Below are positions 16,723 to 23,764 of a DNA stretch of 29,208 nt, piece after piece. This DNA comes from CAZOVK01 sp964583165 (GTDB taxonomy: Bacteria > Bacillota > Clostridia > Lachnospirales > WRAX01): contig CAZOVK010000026.1 of NCBI GenBank assembly GCA_964583165.1, positions 1-29,208 on the forward strand, given 5' to 3'. The position numbers were made by a program, and so were the translations under genes. The notes under the pieces are model-generated. The model ran no database searches. It saw only the letters and a list, made by a program, of their open reading frames with translations, and was not told the origin of the DNA. Numbering within the stretch: position 1 is the first letter of the stretch; every line of letters begins with the position of its first letter.

Positions 16723-16750
16723 AAAAAAGAGGGCGCAGTAATCTGCGCCC
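16723..16750 (-). terminator. Terminator of the small 38-residue protein gene
   Basis: Perfect 8-base-pair stem GGGCGCAG/CTGCGCCC (16731-16738 with 16743-16750, four-base loop). On the minus strand it is followed by TC and six T (16728-16723). It closes the small gene at 16785-16901 and separates it from the peptidase promoter eight bases away. Confidence 0.85.
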
Positions 16751-16784
16751 TATGTTGCTTACACCGCGGTTTGCCCGCCGTCAA

Positions 16785-16901
16785 CTATCTGTCTGACTTC
16801 GGTGTCTTGTCCGTACCCATATCGTTGCCGAATTCGGTGGAGCCGGGCTTTTTGGGTGTATTCATGTTGCCGTTATTGTTCTTGCCACTTGTCTTTTCCA
16901 T
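16785..16901 (-). CDS. Small hydrophilic protein of 38 residues, possibly spore-related
   Basis: A short frame beginning MEKTSGKNNNGNMNTP and ending in TPKSDR. It has a strong ribosome binding site (GGGAGG, eight bases before the ATG) and its own terminator, which together argue that it is real. Composition is Asn, Lys, Gly, Thr and Asp rich, with no hydrophobic segment. The piece STEFGND resembles the T-E-F-A-S-E sites cut by the germination protease in gamma-type small acid-soluble spore proteins, so a spore protein is one guess, with low confidence. No homologue is recognised with certainty. Confidence 0.6.
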   Translation of the reverse strand: MEKTSGKNNNGNMNTPKKPGSTEFGNDMGTDKTPKSDR

Positions 16902-16935
16902 CCAACTGACCTCCCTTCAAAACGTTAGGATATTG

Positions 16936-16960
16936 TAAGCTTGTTGGCCTTACAAGCTTA
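16936..16960. repeat. Nine-base inverted repeat upstream of the small protein gene
   Basis: TAAGCTTGT at 16936-16944 and ACAAGCTTA at 16952-16960 are perfect complements with a seven-base loop. No T run follows on the minus strand, so it is a poor terminator. It lies between ribF and the small gene and could be an operator, a processing site or an RNA-stabilising hairpin. A TATAAT-like box (16986-16981, minus strand) lies upstream without a good -35. Confidence 0.5.
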
Positions 16961-17010
16961 TTATTGTATGATTTGAGAAAATTATACATGGGAGGGAGAA
17001 AATTTTGAGG

Positions 17011-17775
17011 CTAGAAAGTTACAAGAACAGGCTGGTTATTAAGGTCAATCGTATCAACACTGATTTCGAGTGTTCGCGCCGATATGGTCGTAATGGCAGG
17101 GCGGGGTTGGGTGTTTATAACTAATTGCGTCTTATATTCACCGTCAGGCGGCAGGAGTTTGTTTGATGGCGTGTTTATTATGTAGGTATCGCCGCGCTTT
17201 TTTGCATGACCGAACACAAAATAAGGGTGCGCCGTAAGCTCGCGTATGATGTCAAAACGACGCGCCAAAACGCATTCGCGCAGGGTAGAACTGCTAATTT
17301 TCGAGTTACCGGCGTGAATATGAGGTACGGCAATGGCTTTGGCGTTGTGGTTGTGGGCTAGGTGTTCGAGAAGGCTGAAATCGCCCGAGCGATTTTTACC
17401 GAAGCGGTAACCCTCACCCACAATGACAGCCTTGGCGTTCAGTTGACCGAAGATAATTTCTTCAAGAAAGGACGCAGGTGGCATGTCCATAAACTCGAGC
17501 GTGAACGGGTATGAAAAAAAGGCGTCAATGCCCATATCCGACAGTAACATCGACTTTTCATTTTGCGTGAGAATGACGGGCATAATCTCGCCCGTCAACA
17601 GCTCACGCGGGTGGGGTGAAAACGAGAGAACGCCCGCCTGCCAGCTGTTATGACGCGCGATTTCTACGGTTTTTTTGATGAGTCGCCTGTGTCCGATGTG
17701 AAGCCCGTCAAAGTTGCCGATGGTGACTGCAATGGGGGCGTTACACCTAAAGTCTGTTGTATCGTAAATGGTCAT
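17011..17775 (-). CDS. ribF: FAD synthetase (RibF) with shortened riboflavin kinase domain
   Basis: RibF makes FMN from riboflavin and FAD from FMN. This 254-residue protein is shorter than the usual 300 or so. The FAD synthetase half is intact: GNFDGLHIGH at 20-29 holds the nucleotidyltransferase His residues, and ISSSTLRE (about 160-167) is the second conserved motif. From about residue 185 the kinase half is reduced to about 70 residues. The expected G-F-P-T-A-N motif is replaced by NTPSNKLLPPDGEYKT, so kinase activity is doubtful. One base separates it from nrnA (TAA, G, ATG). No FMN riboswitch is present, as expected for the last gene of an operon. truB, often just before ribF, is missing. 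Confidence 0.88.
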   Translation of the reverse strand: MTIYDTTDFRCNAPIAVTIGNFDGLHIGHRRLIKKTVEIARHNSWQAGVLSFSPHPRELLTGEIMPVILTQNEKSMLLSDMGIDAFFSYPFTLEFMDMPPASFLEEIIFGQLNAKAVIVGEGYRFGKNRSGDFSLLEHLAHNHNAKAIAVPHIHAGNSKISSSTLRECVLARRFDIIRELTAHPYFVFGHAKKRGDTYIINTPSNKLLPPDGEYKTQLVINTQPRPAITTISARTLEISVDTIDLNNQPVLVTF

Positions 17776-17776
17776 C

Positions 17777-18745
17777 TTACACCAACATTGTATTTTCTGT
17801 TTCTATGCGCGACAACACGAGCGCAAGCGCGGTATCAACATCTGTTTTCATGTCGGCGCCCGCCGCTAAATCATGACCGCCGCCGCCCAGCGAAACACAA
17901 ATAACGCGGACATTACGGTTTATGCCGCGCATACTTAACTTCACGTAATCGGGTCGCTCTGAAAGCAGAAACGCCATTGTCACGCCTTCGTTGTTCAATA
18001 TCTGTTCAGTCAGCCCCTCTAAATCCGACAAATCCGCGTTGCAGGCTGAAATGTCGGATTTTCTGACAACGCAATACGCCACTCCGTTTGGTAGACGCTT
18101 CATATTAGATAGCGCGCGGGCTTGTAGCTTTGTCTGGGCTTCGGTCTTAATGCTGACAATCTCGCGGTAGATGTAGTTAAACCGCGCGCCGCGCTCCATC
18201 AAATCAGCCGCCGCCCGCATAGTGTCGGGGCTGGTGTTTTGGTGTCTGAAACAACCCGTGTCCGTGAGAATACCAGTGTAGAGCGCGTCTGTTGCGGTCT
18301 GGTTAAGCGGCACAAGTGGCGTGAATAGGCGGTAGACAAGCTCACATGTTGAAGAAATCTCCTCGTCCACGATATTCTCGTCAGCAAAGCGTGTGTTACC
18401 CCTGTGGTGGTCAATATTTATGCGAAACTGCGCTCTATCGAATGCCTTTTTAGCGTTCTCGGGTAATCGGTCAATGTCCGCGCAATCCAGCGATATGAAC
18501 AGTTCGGTTGAATCCGCTTCTGTTTCATGAAACGCATTGCCCAGAACCCTAATAAACCTCTCTTGGTAACCCGAAAGTAAGACAGTCACATTTAAACCCA
18601 AGCCCGCCGCAATCTGAGCCAATGCCGTACACGCGCCGAATGTGTCGCCGTCGGCGTTCTTATGCCCCGCGATAACCACGTGTGAAACACTCGTTAACCT
18701 TTTGTAGATGCTCTGACCGTTTGCCGCGTAATCATTCGCTATCAT
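17777..18745 (-). CDS. nrnA: DHH/DHHA1 phosphoesterase NrnA-type (oligoribonuclease/pAp phosphatase)
   Basis: A 322-residue cytoplasmic enzyme that degrades very short RNAs and, in homologues, dephosphorylates pAp. Metal-binding motifs are HKNADGD (28-34), SLDCAD (85-90) and DHH (112-114). The carboxyl DHHA1 domain has the Gly-rich GGGGHDLAAGA near residue 290. The ATG overlaps the end of rbfA by 14 bases, and GAGGTGA inside rbfA is the ribosome binding site. Its place between rbfA and ribF is common in Firmicutes. Cyclic dinucleotide phosphodiesterases share the fold but usually carry additional membrane and GGDEF-like domains, absent here. Confidence 0.9.
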   Translation of the reverse strand: MIANDYAANGQSIYKRLTSVSHVVIAGHKNADGDTFGACTALAQIAAGLGLNVTVLLSGYQERFIRVLGNAFHETEADSTELFISLDCADIDRLPENAKKAFDRAQFRINIDHHRGNTRFADENIVDEEISSTCELVYRLFTPLVPLNQTATDALYTGILTDTGCFRHQNTSPDTMRAAADLMERGARFNYIYREIVSIKTEAQTKLQARALSNMKRLPNGVAYCVVRKSDISACNADLSDLEGLTEQILNNEGVTMAFLLSERPDYVKLSMRGINRNVRVICVSLGGGGHDLAAGADMKTDVDTALALVLSRIETENTMLV

Positions 18746-19094
18746 TCGGGCGGTTCACCTCGTCAATGAGTTTTTCCATGCGTAACGCGTAATCTAGGCT
18801 TTCGTCCAGAATTAAGTTGAGTTCGGGCGTATGGCGTAGGTTGATGCGCTCGGCTAACAGCCGTCTGATGAGCCCACGCGCGCTGTTAAGTCCCGCCATT
18901 GTTTCACTACGGACGCTCTCACTTCCATATACGGAAATATAAATCTTACAAACAGACAAGTCCATACTGGTTTCAACGCGTGAAACGCTCGCGACTGTGG
19001 ATATGCGTGGGTCTTTTACGTCTACACGGATGATATGCGCCACTTCGCGCATGATTTCATCGTTTATCCTCTTTGTGCGTGAATTACTCTTCAT
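18732..19094 (-). CDS. rbfA: Ribosome-binding factor A
   Basis: A 120-residue single KH-domain protein that assists late maturation of the 30S subunit (5' end of 16S rRNA). It shows the family wording RTKRINDEIMREVAHIIRVD at the amino end, VKDPRI near 27-32, and HTPELNLILDESLDYALRME near the carboxyl end. AGGATT precedes the ATG. It lies downstream of infB behind a 159-base structured spacer and overlaps nrnA by 14 bases. Confidence 0.95.
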   Translation of the reverse strand: MKSNSRTKRINDEIMREVAHIIRVDVKDPRISTVASVSRVETSMDLSVCKIYISVYGSESVRSETMAGLNSARGLIRRLLAERINLRHTPELNLILDESLDYALRMEKLIDEVNRPNDSE

Positions 19095-19108
19095 AATCCT
19101 CCAAAAAT

Positions 19109-19249
19109 AGTGGCGGGAAAACCCCTACTCGTATCAACGTAGCCTACTCAAGAAAACAGCCGCCCCCGCGCCTTTGCCGATAGGCAACGGCGCGGGTTTT
19201 GAACAGCCACGTTTTCAAATAAGTCAATGCCTTTGGGTAACCCGCCACT
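19109..19249 (-). promoter_or_regulatory. Structured spacer between infB and rbfA
   Basis: The 159-base gap (19095-19253) is not empty. AGTGGCGGG at 19109-19117 is perfectly complementary to CCCGCCACT at 19241-19249, and each arm is flanked inward by further C and G runs (CCCC near 19122, GGG near 19235). This could close a branched fold around the hairpin at 19165-19196. On the minus strand the closing stem is followed by TATTTTT and then the rbfA ribosome binding site, so the fold could act as a terminator, attenuator or RNase-resistant spacer. No known RNA family is recognised. Confidence 0.5.
19165..19196 (-). terminator. GC-rich hairpin after infB
   Basis: A 14-base-pair stem with one mismatch (19165-19178 with 19183-19196) and a four-base loop. 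On the minus strand it is followed by GGCGGCTGTTTTCTT, a poor T run. It could be a partial terminator or a stability hairpin lowering rbfA-nrnA-ribF expression relative to infB. Confidence 0.55.
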
Positions 19250-19253
19250 CAAA

Positions 19254-22200
19254 TTACCTTTCTATCTCTTCCATAACGAAGGCTTCAACAATGTCGCCCT
19301 CTTTTATGTCGTTAAACTTCGCAAACAGCAGACCGCATTCAAACCCTGCGGCTACTTCGCGCACATCGTCTTTGAAACGGCGTAGCGTATCTAGTGTGCC
19401 CTCGTAGACAACTTTCATGTCACGGATTATACGCACTTTCGCGTTACGCGTAATCTTACCGTCCGTGACGTGTGAGCCGCCGATTGTGCCAACGCCCGAA
19501 GCCTTGAATAGCTGGCGGATTTCCGCGTGACCGAGAACCTTCTCTTGGAAAATCGGGTCAAGCATACCCTTCATAGCGGCTTCGATATCTTCAATCGCGT
19601 TGTAGATAATGCGATACAGGCGAATGTCAACCTGTTGACTTTCTGCAACCGACTTCGCGCTGACTTCCGGGCGCACGTTGAAGCCAATAATGATGGCGCT
19701 TGAAGCGGACGCAAGCATTACGTCAGATTCATTTACAGCGCCAACGCCGCCGTGGATAATGCGGACGCGCACCTCGTCATTCGACAGCCTTTCAAGACTC
19801 TGGCGCACAGCTTCAACCGAACCTTGAACGTCCGCTTTGACGACAATGTTTAAATCCTTGACCTTGCCGGATTGAATCTGTTCGAACAGCGCGTCAAGGC
19901 TGACTTTTTGTGGCATAACTTTAATCATTTCGACACGCGTTTTAGCAATGACCGATTCCGCAAGCCCACGCGCCTGTTTCTCACTCTCGGCAACATAGAA
20001 CATATCACCGGCCGCCGGAACATCAGGCAGACCCAGAATCTCAACAGGAACACTTGGCCCCGCCTTCTTAACGCGCTTACCCTTATCGTCCATCATAGCG
20101 CGGATTTTTCCGTATGTCGCGCCAGCTACAATCGGGTCGCCGACATTCAGCGTGCCGTTTTGAACCAAAACCGTAGCAACAGGGCCGCGGCCTTTGTCCA
20201 GCAGGGCTTCAACAATCGTGCCGCGTGCGGGTGCTGTTGGGTTCGCCTTCAATTCCTTCATGTCTGCGACAAGCAGAACCATTTCAAGCAGTGTTTCAAT
20301 ACCCGTGGCTTTGACAGCCGAAACAGGTACGCAAATCGTAGTGCCGCCGAAGTCCTCAGCGATTAGCCCGTGTTCGATAAGCTCCTGCTTTACGCGCTCG
20401 GGGTTCGCGTCGGGTTTGTCAATCTTATTGATAGCTACTATTATATCCACATTCGCGGCTTTCGCGTGGTTAATGGCTTCTATAGTTTGGGGCATTACGC
20501 CGTCGTCGGCCGCGACAACGAGAATCGCGATGTCGGTAACCTGCGCCCCGCGCATACGCATTGCCGTGAACGCCTCATGACCCGGTGTATCAAGGAAAGT
20601 AATGGGGCGGTCGTTAATCGTTACCATGTAAGCGCCGATATGCTGGGTAATACCACCGGCTTCGCCCGCTGTTACGTTCGTATTGCGGATTGAGTCAAGA
20701 AGCGACGTTTTGCCGTGGTCAACGTGACCCATGACAACAACGACAGGTGGGCGTTCAACACTGCCCTCGTCTGTGCCAAAGACGTTTTCGCCGAACGCGT
20801 CCTTGAAAATATCTACTTCGGGTTCTTCTTCAACGAGAATGCCGAAGTCCTCACAAACGGCTGATGCGGTTTCAAAGTCAACATCACTTGTGATGGTCAA
20901 CATCTTGCCCTTCGTGAAGAAGTATTTAACAATCTCGCCGCCGGTCTTGCCAATCGATTCGGCAAGCTCGCGCACTGTCATTACCTTTGGCAACTGAACC
21001 AGGGTAATCTCGGGCGCGGCGGGTTTTTCGGGCATTTTTTTCGCATTCTTATCGGGCTTTTGGTTCTTGCCTTTGCCCTGCTGTTTCGTCTTGTCGGCCT
21101 TCTCCTGCTCGATTGCGCGTTTGCGGTTCTCCTCGCGGCGAGCTTCTTCGCGCTTGGCGGCTATGTCCTCTTTCTTGGGCTGTGCCGCTTCTTTGCCTGT
21201 AGCGGCCGGCTTCGGAACAGCTGGGCGTCCTCCGCGGTAGTCATCTTTCTTAGCGAACCCGCCGCCGCCCGGACGTGGCGCACCTGTGCCGCCGGGGCGT
21301 TGACCTTGTGGTCTGTCGCCATATGGGCGTGTGCCTTGAGGTCTGTCACCGAATTGGCGGGGTCTGTCGCCATAAGAACCCTGTGGTCTATCGCCTTGAG
21401 GTCTGTCACCGTATTGGCGCGGAGGTCTGTCGCCGTAAGAACCCTGTGGTCTATCGCCTTGAGGTCTGTCACCGTATTGACGTGGTGGTCTGTCGCCGTA
21501 AGAACCCTGTGGTCTATCGCCTTGAGGTCTGTCACCGTATTGGCGTGGTGGTCTATCACCATAAGAACCCTGCGGTCTATCGCCTTGAGGTCTGTCACCA
21601 TACTGGCGCGGAGGTCTGTCACCATAAGAGCCCTGTGGTCTATCGCCTTGAGGTCTGTCACCGTATTGGCGCGGAGGTCTGTCGCCGTAAGAACCCTGTG
21701 GTCTATCGCCTTGAGGTCTGTCACCATATTGGCGTGGCGGTCTATCGCCATAAGAACCCTGCGGGCGGTCGCCTTGAGGTCTGTCGCCGTATTGGCGTGG
21801 CGGTCTGTCGCCATAAGAACCCTGCGGGCGGTCGCCTTGAGGTCTGTCACCGTATTGGCGCGGCGGTCTGTCGCCATAAGAACCCTGTGGGCGGTCGCCT
21901 TGAGGTCTGTCACCGTATTGGCGCGGTGGTCTATCGCCCTGAGGTCTGTCAGTTTGTGGTCTATCGCCTTGAGGTCTGTCACCGTAAGGGCGTGGAGGTC
22001 TGTCACCTTGGGGTTTATCGCCATACTGACGCGGTGGTCTATCGCCTTGAGGTCTGTCACCTTGAGGTCTGTCGCCGTACTGACGTGGTCTGTCGCCTTG
22101 TGGTCTATCGCCATACTGACGCGGCCTGTCACCTTGGGGTCTATCGCCCTGAGGTCTGTCACCGCGCGGTCTATCGCCTTGTGGTCTGTCACTACGCGGT

Positions 22201-23120
22201 CTGTCAGCTTGAGGTCTGTCACTGCGCGGTCTGTCGCCCTGTTGTCTTGGGGTGGCTTCTGTTCTTGTGTTTTGGGGTCTATCGCCCTCTGTTTTCGCAA
22301 CTTGGGGCTTTTCGCCTTCTGTTTTTGCGCTTACGGGCGCGGTGTGGGGCGCTTCTGTTCTCTCATGTTCGGTATGAGCCGCGCTCACTTCTGGTTTTTT
22401 TGCGGGAGCATCAGCCGGAATCTCTCTCGTAGGCGATGCGGTCGTTTCTACACGCGGTGTAACCTCTGTTTTTGTAGTCGCGGGTGAGGCTTGGGTTTCC
22501 GCCTTTTCTATGGGTTTTTGGGTTGGGCTGGTTGGCATGTCAGCTTCTCTCTGTTTAGGATTTATATTTTCTGCACTTGTTTTGGGTTGCTGGGTTGTGG
22601 GGCGTTGCTGTTCCGGGCGACGCGGACGCTCGGGTTTTTGTGGCGTGGGGTGACTGTTGATTAGCCGCGTATCGAACATGGGCTTTTCGGCGTTCGGACG
22701 TTGTGAGGCGGGGCGCTCACGTGGCAAATCGGCCACGAGCTTCTCGCGCTTGGGTCTGTCCGGGCGCTGTTGTTGCTGTTGTCGCCTTTCTGCTTGTGCC
22801 TCGGGCGAAACAGGGTGAGCATCACGGCTTTCCGTCGGTTGTTCAGCGCTTGTTTGTGTTGGCGCGGGTGATTCTGTGCGGTCTGATGCGCGTTGTATGA
22901 CGCGAATCTCGGGCATGGGTTCGGCGGGGGAAGCAGTTGCGGCGGGGCTTTTGCGCCTACCGCTTCTGATATACTCCGTCACGCGCTCAACATCGCCTTC
23001 CGAAATCGAACTTGCCATATTGTTCTTATGGTCTATGCCTAATTCAGTCAGTCTGTCTGTTAATTGTCGGTTTGAAACGCCTAATGATTTAGCTAAATCG
23101 TATAACCTTATTTTGGACAT
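19254..23120 (-). CDS. infB: Translation initiation factor IF-2 with very long repetitive N-terminal region
   Basis: GTPase that places initiator tRNA on the ribosome. At 1288 residues it is far longer than the usual 700-900 of Firmicutes. An IF2_N domain (residues 1-53) is followed by a disordered Pro/Arg/Gln/Asp/Gly-rich region (about 60-700). A second IF2_N domain lies near 704-765. The GTPase domain (about 790-960) has GHVDHGKT near 798, DTPGHE, NKID and a SAVKATG G5 motif. Domains II, III and IV follow to the end. AGGTGA precedes the ATG, which overlaps ylxQ by 13 bases. All core motifs are intact, so the protein should work. The extra length is due to the tandem GDRPQG-type repeats annotated separately. 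Confidence 0.97.
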   Translation of the reverse strand: MSKIRLYDLAKSLGVSNRQLTDRLTELGIDHKNNMASSISEGDVERVTEYIRSGRRKSPAATASPAEPMPEIRVIQRASDRTESPAPTQTSAEQPTESRDAHPVSPEAQAERRQQQQQRPDRPKREKLVADLPRERPASQRPNAEKPMFDTRLINSHPTPQKPERPRRPEQQRPTTQQPKTSAENINPKQREADMPTSPTQKPIEKAETQASPATTKTEVTPRVETTASPTREIPADAPAKKPEVSAAHTEHERTEAPHTAPVSAKTEGEKPQVAKTEGDRPQNTRTEATPRQQGDRPRSDRPQADRPRSDRPQGDRPRGDRPQGDRPQGDRPRQYGDRPQGDRPRQYGDRPQGDRPQGDRPPRQYGDKPQGDRPPRPYGDRPQGDRPQTDRPQGDRPPRQYGDRPQGDRPQGSYGDRPPRQYGDRPQGDRPQGSYGDRPPRQYGDRPQGDRPQGSYGDRPPRQYGDRPQGDRPQGSYGDRPPRQYGDRPQGDRPQGSYGDRPPRQYGDRPQGDRPQGSYGDRPPRQYGDRPQGDRPQGSYGDRPPRQYGDRPQGDRPQGSYGDRPPRQYGDRPQGDRPQGSYGDRPRQFGDRPQGTRPYGDRPQGQRPGGTGAPRPGGGGFAKKDDYRGGRPAVPKPAATGKEAAQPKKEDIAAKREEARREENRKRAIEQEKADKTKQQGKGKNQKPDKNAKKMPEKPAAPEITLVQLPKVMTVRELAESIGKTGGEIVKYFFTKGKMLTITSDVDFETASAVCEDFGILVEEEPEVDIFKDAFGENVFGTDEGSVERPPVVVVMGHVDHGKTSLLDSIRNTNVTAGEAGGITQHIGAYMVTINDRPITFLDTPGHEAFTAMRMRGAQVTDIAILVVAADDGVMPQTIEAINHAKAANVDIIVAINKIDKPDANPERVKQELIEHGLIAEDFGGTTICVPVSAVKATGIETLLEMVLLVADMKELKANPTAPARGTIVEALLDKGRGPVATVLVQNGTLNVGDPIVAGATYGKIRAMMDDKGKRVKKAGPSVPVEILGLPDVPAAGDMFYVAESEKQARGLAESVIAKTRVEMIKVMPQKVSLDALFEQIQSGKVKDLNIVVKADVQGSVEAVRQSLERLSNDEVRVRIIHGGVGAVNESDVMLASASSAIIIGFNVRPEVSAKSVAESQQVDIRLYRIIYNAIEDIEAAMKGMLDPIFQEKVLGHAEIRQLFKASGVGTIGGSHVTDGKITRNAKVRIIRDMKVVYEGTLDTLRRFKDDVREVAAGFECGLLFAKFNDIKEGDIVEAFVMEEIER
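21373..21939 (-). repeat. Nine tandem 63-base repeats inside infB
   Basis: The 63-base unit encodes 21 residues (GDRPQGDRPQGSYGDRPPRQY) and occurs nine times, marked by TAAGA(A/G)CCCTG every 63 bases from 21373 to 21877. Shorter GDRPQG/GDRPRQY variants extend the region to about 21290-22250. Copies differ mainly at third codon positions, which shows selection to keep the peptide. The unit is a multiple of three, so copy-number change keeps the frame and other frames stay open too. Confidence 0.95.
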
Positions 23121-23473
23121 ATATTCACCTCCGTTGGCTCCGTCGGGGTAAGCAAGTTAATGAGCTTGCTTGCAAACACCGAATCCGTTACTGCGAGTGT
23201 AGCGCGGCTTATCTTGCCGATTGCGCGGCCTAACTCCTCCTTTTCATACTGAATAATAAATGGCACCTTGTAAAACTGGGTTTTGTTTCTGAATTTCGTT
23301 TTTGTGTTGTCCGAGGCGTCCTCCGCGACAATCACGAGATAAGCCGTTTGTCCTTGCAGCGCCTTTTCTGCGGCGGCTTCGCCTGAAACAATCTTCCCGG
23401 CTTTCTGACAAAGAGAAAGCGTAGAAAGGGTTGGTTTATCCATCGGTTTAACCATTGGTTTGTGTTGCGTCAA
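23108..23473 (-). CDS. ylxQ: L7Ae-family ribosomal-associated protein YlxQ
   Basis: A 121-residue RNA-binding protein of the L7Ae/L30e fold, usually sited between ylxR and infB. Family features are LSLCQKAGKIVSGEAAAEKAL, VAEDASDNTKTKF and IGKISRATLAVTD. The frame starts at TTG (23473), with GGAG ten bases upstream, and overlaps the end of ylxR by 26 bases; an in-frame ATG at 23455 is the alternative start. The overlap with infB is 13 bases. Homologues bind kink-turn RNA, but the exact role is unsettled. Confidence 0.88.
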   Translation of the reverse strand: MTQHKPMVKPMDKPTLSTLSLCQKAGKIVSGEAAAEKALQGQTAYLVIVAEDASDNTKTKFRNKTQFYKVPFIIQYEKEELGRAIGKISRATLAVTDSVFASKLINLLTPTEPTEVNICPK

Positions 23474-23729
23474 AAGCTATCAACTCCGTTTTAAGCTGTG
23501 AATATATGCTCTCAGGTATACTTGTTTTGAAGGAACGCTCCAGCCCCTTGCTCTTCTGGGCGGCAGCCAAACACGTGGCGTTCTTGCAGATATATGCGCC
23601 GCGTCCGTTTGCTTTGCCCGTCGGGTCAAGCTTAAACGAGCCTTCGGGCGTGCGCACGATGCGAATCAGCGTGCGTTTGTCCTTCATCTCGCGACAGCCT
23701 GTGCAGCGGCGTAGGGATGCGTTCTTCAA
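23448..23729 (-). CDS. ylxR: YlxR/RnpM family RNA-binding protein
   Basis: A 93-residue protein of the DUF448 family; the B. subtilis member (RnpM) binds RNase P RNA. It has the signature RRCTGCREMKDKRTLIRIVR at residues 7-26, then GRGAYIC and a distal Cys at 53. The start is TTG at 23729, with GAAAGGAT upstream; no ATG is available near the family amino end. It lies between nusA and ylxQ as expected. Confidence 0.92.
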   Translation of the reverse strand: MKNASLRRCTGCREMKDKRTLIRIVRTPEGSFKLDPTGKANGRGAYICKNATCLAAAQKSKGLERSFKTSIPESIYSQLKTELIAFDATQTNG

Positions 23730-23764
23730 TATATCAAATCCTTTCTATTTCATTTCAAATTTAG

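Noticed and set aside
16717..16938. Plus-strand frame of 73 codons between the M60 gene and ribF
   Set aside because: It begins at a terminator and lies opposite the better-supported 38-residue gene with its own ribosome binding site and terminator.
17776..17790. FMN riboswitch upstream of ribF
   Set aside because: Only one base separates nrnA and ribF; there is no room and no such fold.
21373..21939. CRISPR-like array
   Set aside because: The 63-base periodic unit has no unique spacers, is in frame, and encodes a continuous repeat peptide within IF-2.
21060..22487. Long plus-strand and alternative minus-strand reading frames over the infB repeat as genes
   Set aside because: They arise from a tandem unit divisible by three inside a certain infB gene, have monotonous composition and lack convincing start signals.
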